A stretch of DNA of 39,678 nucleotides from Bacillus sanguinis (GTDB lineage: Bacteria > Bacillota > Bacilli > Bacillales > Bacillaceae_G), in assembly GCF_018332475.1 (NCBI RefSeq), contig NZ_BOQB01000047.1, forward strand, positions 1 through 39,678, in the 5' to 3' direction. A program made the position numbers and the translations under genes. The first letter of the stretch is position 1, and the number at the start of each line of letters is the position of its first letter. Of this stretch, positions 36,015 through 39,678 are shown piece by piece. Under the pieces are notes generated by a model that worked only from the letters and a program-made list of their open reading frames with translations, had not been told where the DNA came from and ran no database searches.

Positions 36015-36848
36015 TTGCTAGTAGAACTAAGGGGAATTCAAAAGAAGTATGGCAAATCACTTATACTAGACAACATTGATTTATCCATTCCAAAAGGAGA
36101 AGCACTCGCTATTATCGGCGGGAACGGGACTGGAAAAAGTACTCTACTCAAAATAATTGCAGGCTTTATTTCACCTACGGCAGGGACAATTCAGAGGAAA
36201 GAACATATACAAATCGGTTATGTACCTGAACATTTTCCTGAAGGGATTCGTTTTACATTAGAAGATTATCTATATCATCTCGGCCACATTCACGGCCTAT
36301 CAACAAAATATGTAAAAGATAAAATTCCGCTGCTTCTTCAATCTTTTCACCTACATCATGCAAGGCATTCCGTTGTACGAAACTTTTCAAAAGGCATGAA
36401 ACAAAAAACAGGCATTATGCAAGCATTACTTACGGACGTACATTTATTAATTTTAGACGAACCTCTTTCCGGGCTCGATCCGAACTCTCAGCAAGAATTA
36501 GAACATATTTTACTCTCATTAAAACAACAAGGCATATCTATACTCTTCACATGTCACGAAAAACAGCTACTAGAAAACTTCGCCGATAAAATTGTGACGT
36601 TAGCAAATCATACAATTGCAGAAAATATCTCTGCACAAAAAGGAGCAGAACAAGTCTATATTGAGGCAATCGTTCACGAAACATTTTCAGCTATAGAACT
36701 ACAGAAACAATTAGGATTTATACACGTTGCACACAATTCAAATCAAAATCTGATTCAATTACAAATCAAAAAAGAATATACAAATGACATACTTCAGTTT
36801 TTATTACATAAAAAAGCATCTATCACACTGTTACAACCTAACTTTTAA
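36015..36848 (+). CDS. ABC transporter ATP-binding protein
   Basis: A 277-residue ATPase of the export type (CcmA/NatA-like). Walker A is GGNGTGKST (35-43), the Q-loop region is IGYVPEHFPEG, the signature is a degenerate NFSKGMKQK in place of LSGGQ, Walker B is LLILDEPLSGLDP, and the switch His is in FTCHEKQ. About 80 residues after the core form a regulatory tail. The start is TTG 36015 with AGAAGGA 6 nt upstream. It is followed after 18 nt by a membrane protein, its probable permease. Substrate unknown. Confidence 0.85.
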   Translation: MLVELRGIQKKYGKSLILDNIDLSIPKGEALAIIGGNGTGKSTLLKIIAGFISPTAGTIQRKEHIQIGYVPEHFPEGIRFTLEDYLYHLGHIHGLSTKYVKDKIPLLLQSFHLHHARHSVVRNFSKGMKQKTGIMQALLTDVHLLILDEPLSGLDPNSQQELEHILLSLKQQGISILFTCHEKQLLENFADKIVTLANHTIAENISAQKGAEQVYIEAIVHETFSAIELQKQLGFIHVAHNSNQNLIQLQIKKEYTNDILQFLLHKKASITLLQPNF

Positions 36849-36866
36849 ATCGAAAGAAGGTTTATT

Positions 36867-37547
36867 ATGTTCGCGCTTATTCGTTACCATTTTCTCGACT
36901 ATACAAAATCGTATAAGTACGTCCCTCCTATTGCGATGTACTTTGTGAGCTTACTTTTTGTATATACATATAAACCGACTCCTATTGTACCGACATATTT
37001 AGAAACAGCACTCGCACTTTATTTATTATCTGCCTGGATTACGGTCACAATTTTTCATACGGAAGACCCTGTACAAGAACAAATTACTATTTCTCACACA
37101 AATAATATTTCTGCACTATATGTTGGTAAATACATTACGGCTCTTCTCATTTGTACTGTGTTATCTTTTATATCCGTACTCTACCCAATTATTTTGCAAA
37201 TGTTTAATGAAGAAATGACAGTTTCTTTATTTTTAGTCGGATTTCTCGCTCACATGTCTTTCTCTATACTAGGAATTTCAATCGCAACTTTATTTACTAG
37301 AAATATGATTCCAAAAGCAAGCACTGCTTGGCTTAGCCTTATATTTATATTGCTTATAACGATCGCATCTATCCGGTTTAAAAAAGAGTTACTATGGTTT
37401 TTACCACCTGTCGAAAGCTTTCTAATGCTTGGACAATACAAATATAATATACTGACTCACACTTTATGGCTCACAGCTTGGGCTATCGTATATTCATTTT
37501 TATTATTTACCTTATTCCTTTTTATCGTTCGCAAAAAACGTTTTTAA
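36867..37547 (+). CDS. ABC transporter permease, six-helix type
   Basis: A 226-residue membrane protein with six probable helices: near VPPIAMYFVSLLFVYTY, LALYLLSAWITVTIF, ITALLICTVLSFISVLYP, LFLVGFLAHMSFSILG, WLSLIFILLITIASI and LWLTAWAIVYSFLLFTLFLF. No catalytic motif. Size and its place just after the ATPase gene suggest the partner permease of an export system. AGAAGG precedes ATG. Substrate unknown. Confidence 0.75.
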   Translation: MFALIRYHFLDYTKSYKYVPPIAMYFVSLLFVYTYKPTPIVPTYLETALALYLLSAWITVTIFHTEDPVQEQITISHTNNISALYVGKYITALLICTVLSFISVLYPIILQMFNEEMTVSLFLVGFLAHMSFSILGISIATLFTRNMIPKASTAWLSLIFILLITIASIRFKKELLWFLPPVESFLMLGQYKYNILTHTLWLTAWAIVYSFLLFTLFLFIVRKKRF

Positions 37548-37571
37548 TTACATATTAAAGGAGACGAAACA

Positions 37572-38246
37572 ATGATCGGAATACTAGCAGGAATGGGGCC
37601 AAAATCAACTGGACCATTCGTCGATACAGTTGTAGCAGAATGCCAAACAATATACGGAGCAAAACATGATATAGACTTTCCTCATATGATGATTTATTCG
37701 TGCCCAACACCGTTTTACATGGATCGCCCTATTGATCACGAAGCGATGAAAAAAGCGATTATTGATGGCGCACAAAAACTCGAGAGTACTGGCGTAGAAT
37801 TTATCGCTATGCCTTGCAATACGGCGCATCTTTATTTTGATGAATTACAGCGTTCTCTTTCTATTCCTATTTTGAATATAGTTGATGAGACGTTAAAAGC
37901 GATTCCTGAAACTGCCAAAAGAGTCGCTCTTCTCGCAACGGAAGCAACTGTTCAAGCTGGAATTTACCAAGATGGGATTGTAAAACGTAATATAGAGTAC
38001 ATTCATCATGAAAAATGGCAGGAAATGATTAATCAAATTATTACTTATATTAAAAGTGGAAAAGTTGAAGAAGCTCGCGAATTGTGGAATGCGCTCGTTT
38101 TACAATTGAGAGAGGAAGTTGATACCGCAATTATTGCATGTACTGATTTGAATGTGGTGGCGATTGAGGATTTTGTTGATTCTTCTCAATGTCTTGCTGA
38201 GGCGGTTGTTGAGATGTATGCAAAAAATATAATGGGGTCCAAATGA
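37572..38246 (+). CDS. Aspartate/glutamate racemase family protein
   Basis: A 224-residue member of the Asp/Glu racemase family (RacD/YgeA type), cofactor-independent. It opens MIGILAGMGPKSTGPFVDTV, with GxxxGMGP as usual. The two catalytic cysteines are Cys82 in MPCNTAH and Cys190 in IACTDLN; many relatives have ACTE at the second site. It would interconvert L- and D-aspartate or glutamate. AAAGGAGACGAAACA precedes ATG. It follows the ABC permease by 24 nt and could share its transcript. Confidence 0.85.
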   Translation: MIGILAGMGPKSTGPFVDTVVAECQTIYGAKHDIDFPHMMIYSCPTPFYMDRPIDHEAMKKAIIDGAQKLESTGVEFIAMPCNTAHLYFDELQRSLSIPILNIVDETLKAIPETAKRVALLATEATVQAGIYQDGIVKRNIEYIHHEKWQEMINQIITYIKSGKVEEARELWNALVLQLREEVDTAIIACTDLNVVAIEDFVDSSQCLAEAVVEMYAKNIMGSK

Positions 38247-38253
38247 ATATACC

Positions 38254-38548
38254 TTACTGGCTATTGTTTTCAGAAAGATTATGTTGCTGCAGTAAGTTCA
38301 TTAATTCACCTTTAGTTGTAAATCTCCCTTTATAACGTCCTTTGTATACACCGTTTTCAAAAGTAAATTGCGCTTCCAATTCAAAGAAAGAAAAGTGTAT
38401 ATAACTTACTAGCATTCATTCCAATAATCCAATCGCTAATTTGATGTACTTGCACTTCAGCGAACATGCGCTCATAATCTGAACCAGGCTTTAAATTCTG
38501 AAAACCTTTTTTAATATCCTCTACTTCTAAACTATTGATCCACAAGCG
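38254..38548 (-). pseudogene. topB: DNA topoisomerase III (topB) remnant
   Basis: Two blocks of a topoisomerase III-like protein in different frames. Block 1 reads RLWINSLEVEDIKKGFQNLK, then SDYERMFAEVQ and ISDWIIGMNASKLYT, matching the region before the cleavage domain where TopB has RLWISS, IKKGFQ and ADWxxGxNxTR. Block 2, FELEAQFTFENGVYKGRYKG to a TAA stop, corresponds to a later part. The region between (catalytic Tyr and more) is deleted, and both ends are missing. Matches are from memory of TopB sequences. It is probably a relic of a mobile or plasmid-type topB. Confidence 0.6.
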
Positions 38549-38621
38549 GTTCTGTTTTTATTTGTACATCCTGCTTGTTGAATGAGTAACCTCGCAATTG
38601 CTTCACCCTCTCAAATTTAGT

Positions 38622-38653
38622 AAACTCCAACATAGCACCATGTTGGAGTTTTA
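38622..38653. terminator. Terminator next to the lipoprotein gene
   Basis: ACTCCAACAT (38624-38633) and ATGTTGGAGT (38640-38649) with a 6-nt loop, flanked by T residues on the right and AATTT on the left. It follows the lipoprotein gene on the minus strand. Confidence 0.65.
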
Positions 38654-38681
38654 CTGCTACCTATTCATAGAACGCAACTTC

Positions 38682-38900
38682 CTAAGAACAACATACTATA
38701 GCATCATCAAATGCATCTTCTGGAACATACACCTTATTGTCCTCTACTTTATATGGAATGTTGTTTCTTTCAAATCTTTTTGTGTCAACAGTTTCTACAG
38801 TGTCGCCCCATTTCACATATTTTCCTTTGTATTCTTTTTGACAAGCAGACAATATGAATAAAATAGATAGACAAAAAATCAGTATTAAATTCTTTTTCAA
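38682..38900 (-). CDS. Small lipoprotein
   Basis: A 72-residue protein from TTG 38900, which has AAAAGGAG 10 nt upstream; the frame opens at ATG 38939 but that would put a non-hydrophobic extension before the signal peptide. Signal MKKNLILIFCLSILFILSAC with lipobox LSAC. The mature part (QKEYKGKYVKWGDTVETVDT) is charged and ends unusually in IVCCS. Family not recognised. It lies about 120 nt downstream of the DUF6973 gene on the same strand, so a shared transcript is possible. Confidence 0.65.
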   Translation of the reverse strand: MKKNLILIFCLSILFILSACQKEYKGKYVKWGDTVETVDTKRFERNNIPYKVEDNKVYVPEDAFDDAIVCCS

Positions 38901-39023
38901 AATCTTTGTCTCCTTTTTTATGCAAATATGTATTTTCAAGGTGTTAATTTAAAGAATATCACTAAGTAAAATATAAAGACAATACTATAGGATACTTACT
39001 TCTTCTCACATTCATTCTGTGCA

Positions 39024-39678
39024 TTACTTACCAGTAACACCATTTGTCGCCACTAATTGATTATTAACTATTCGTGCTAAAGAACCTTTACTCACTCTTT
39101 CTCTCATGTAACTGCTATATTTTGACGTAGTCCAATAATAATTATTCATTGCTACAGATCTTCCAAACCAATTATTATGAAGATCCATTTCTTTATCAAT
39201 ACCAACAGAATATTGTTCATGAGCATCAGTCCAAGCTTTTGCTCTTTCTTCGCCATATACAGCACCACTAGAACCACCCATGTTCGGAACTAAAATCGCA
39301 TTCCAATAAGCATGTCTAAACGCATCACCATTTCCTTTAGTAAGTTGATCACCACCATAATATTTCTTTGCTTCATTAAGAGCATCAATTGAACATCCTC
39401 CATAAGTTACGAATTCAATAGGATGCCTCTTTGCTAACGAAATTTCCGCTTCTGTTAAATCAGGCATTCCTGGTATATCGTAACCATATAAACTAGGGGA
39501 TTTTGCTGTGCTATTTTTTATCTTGTCACTAGCAATTTGATTCAATTCAGCATGAGTATATTTCCCATTCTTTATCTCATCTTTTAATTCTTTAAATATC
39601 AAATTTAATTGATATGGATCGATTGACCTTACCTCTTCTTCACTTAAATATTCTTCCCCCGTTTCTTTCAATTCATTT
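39024..39678 (-). CDS. DUF6973-domain protein, N-terminus outside the window
   Basis: The frame is open to the window edge (at least 217 codons); a TTG at 39671 has no convincing binding site, so the real start is probably outside. The C-terminal 130 residues carry GNGDAFRHAYWNAIL, ERAKAWTDAHEQY and DKEMDLHNNWFGR, conserved His/Asp/Asn motifs I associate with DUF6973. Those could form a metal-binding or hydrolase site, but function is not established. The visible N-terminal part is acidic and helical (EEYLSEEEVRSIDPYQL). The downstream small lipoprotein might be a partner. Confidence 0.65.
   Translation of the reverse strand, partial: NELKETGEEYLSEEEVRSIDPYQLNLIFKELKDEIKNGKYTHAELNQIASDKIKNSTAKSPSLYGYDIPGMPDLTEAEISLAKRHPIEFVTYGGCSIDALNEAKKYYGGDQLTKGNGDAFRHAYWNAILVPNMGGSSGAVYGEERAKAWTDAHEQYSVGIDKEMDLHNNWFGRSVAMNNYYWTTSKYSSYMRERVSKGSLARIVNNQLVATNGVTGK

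Noticed and set aside
38598-38861. Plus-strand frame opposite the small lipoprotein
   Set aside because: Aromatic-rich translation without a binding site; the minus-strand lipoprotein with lipobox explains the region.

Overview
The window reads as chromosomal DNA of a Bacillus cereus-group bacterium. It is AT-rich with strong AGGAGG-type ribosome binding sites. It carries a BclA-family exosporium collagen gene, a GerI/GerH-type germinant receptor with a glutamine-rich repeat domain, and two intergenic elements resembling the group's bcr1 repeat. Gene order in the right half (leuS, an MFS gene, a Bce-type ABC transporter, ytzC, ytqA, ytqB) resembles the leuS-ytt-yts-ytq region of B. subtilis as I remember it.

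Layout. 1-1080: IS607-family element cut by the window edge (tnpB 5' part, degenerate tnpA). 1378-2111: small genes including cse60. 2382-2861: CarD-like regulator. 2935-5047: DUF3888 gene, glcU and gdh. 5140-10262: molybdenum cofactor block with moeA-mobB-moaE-moaD, moaC alone on the opposite strand, and moaA-moeB. 10436-14008: large bcl gene preceded by two GerPA/GerPF-like genes. 14086-16000: rhodanese, small membrane protein, MetX-like hydrolase. 16099-20361: gerI A-B-C operon. 20440-22504: small membrane protein, MazG-like pyrophosphatase, His/Gly-rich protein, GNAT. 22533-25412: leuS with a leucine T-box and an unusually long leader. 25414-29190: MFS transporter, khtT-khtU K+/H+ antiporter, tyrosine-recombinase-like gene. 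29518-33849: Bce-type ABC transporter without two-component genes, DUF418 protein, 49-residue SASP-like gene. 33865-35768: ytzC, then ytqA-mnmM. 36015-38246: ABC exporter pair and Asp/Glu racemase family protein. 38254-39678: topB remnant, lipoprotein, and a DUF6973 protein open at the window edge.

Themes. Many genes belong to sporulation, the spore surface or germination (cse60, gdh-glcU, bcl, GerP-like pair, gerI, His-rich protein, SASP-like gene). The Mo-cofactor genes lie between them as two operons plus moaC. I see no phage, CRISPR array or defence island.

The most interesting points are at regulatory and repeat scale. Bce-type and DUF418 promoters share TTACA repeats spaced 11 bp, suggesting one response regulator for both. 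A dispersed ~44-bp element with covarying stems occurs three times, each beside an intrinsic terminator. Two bcr1-like copies each begin at a neighbour's stop codon. About 150 nt of structured leader lies upstream of the leuS T-box. No large previously undescribed system is evident.
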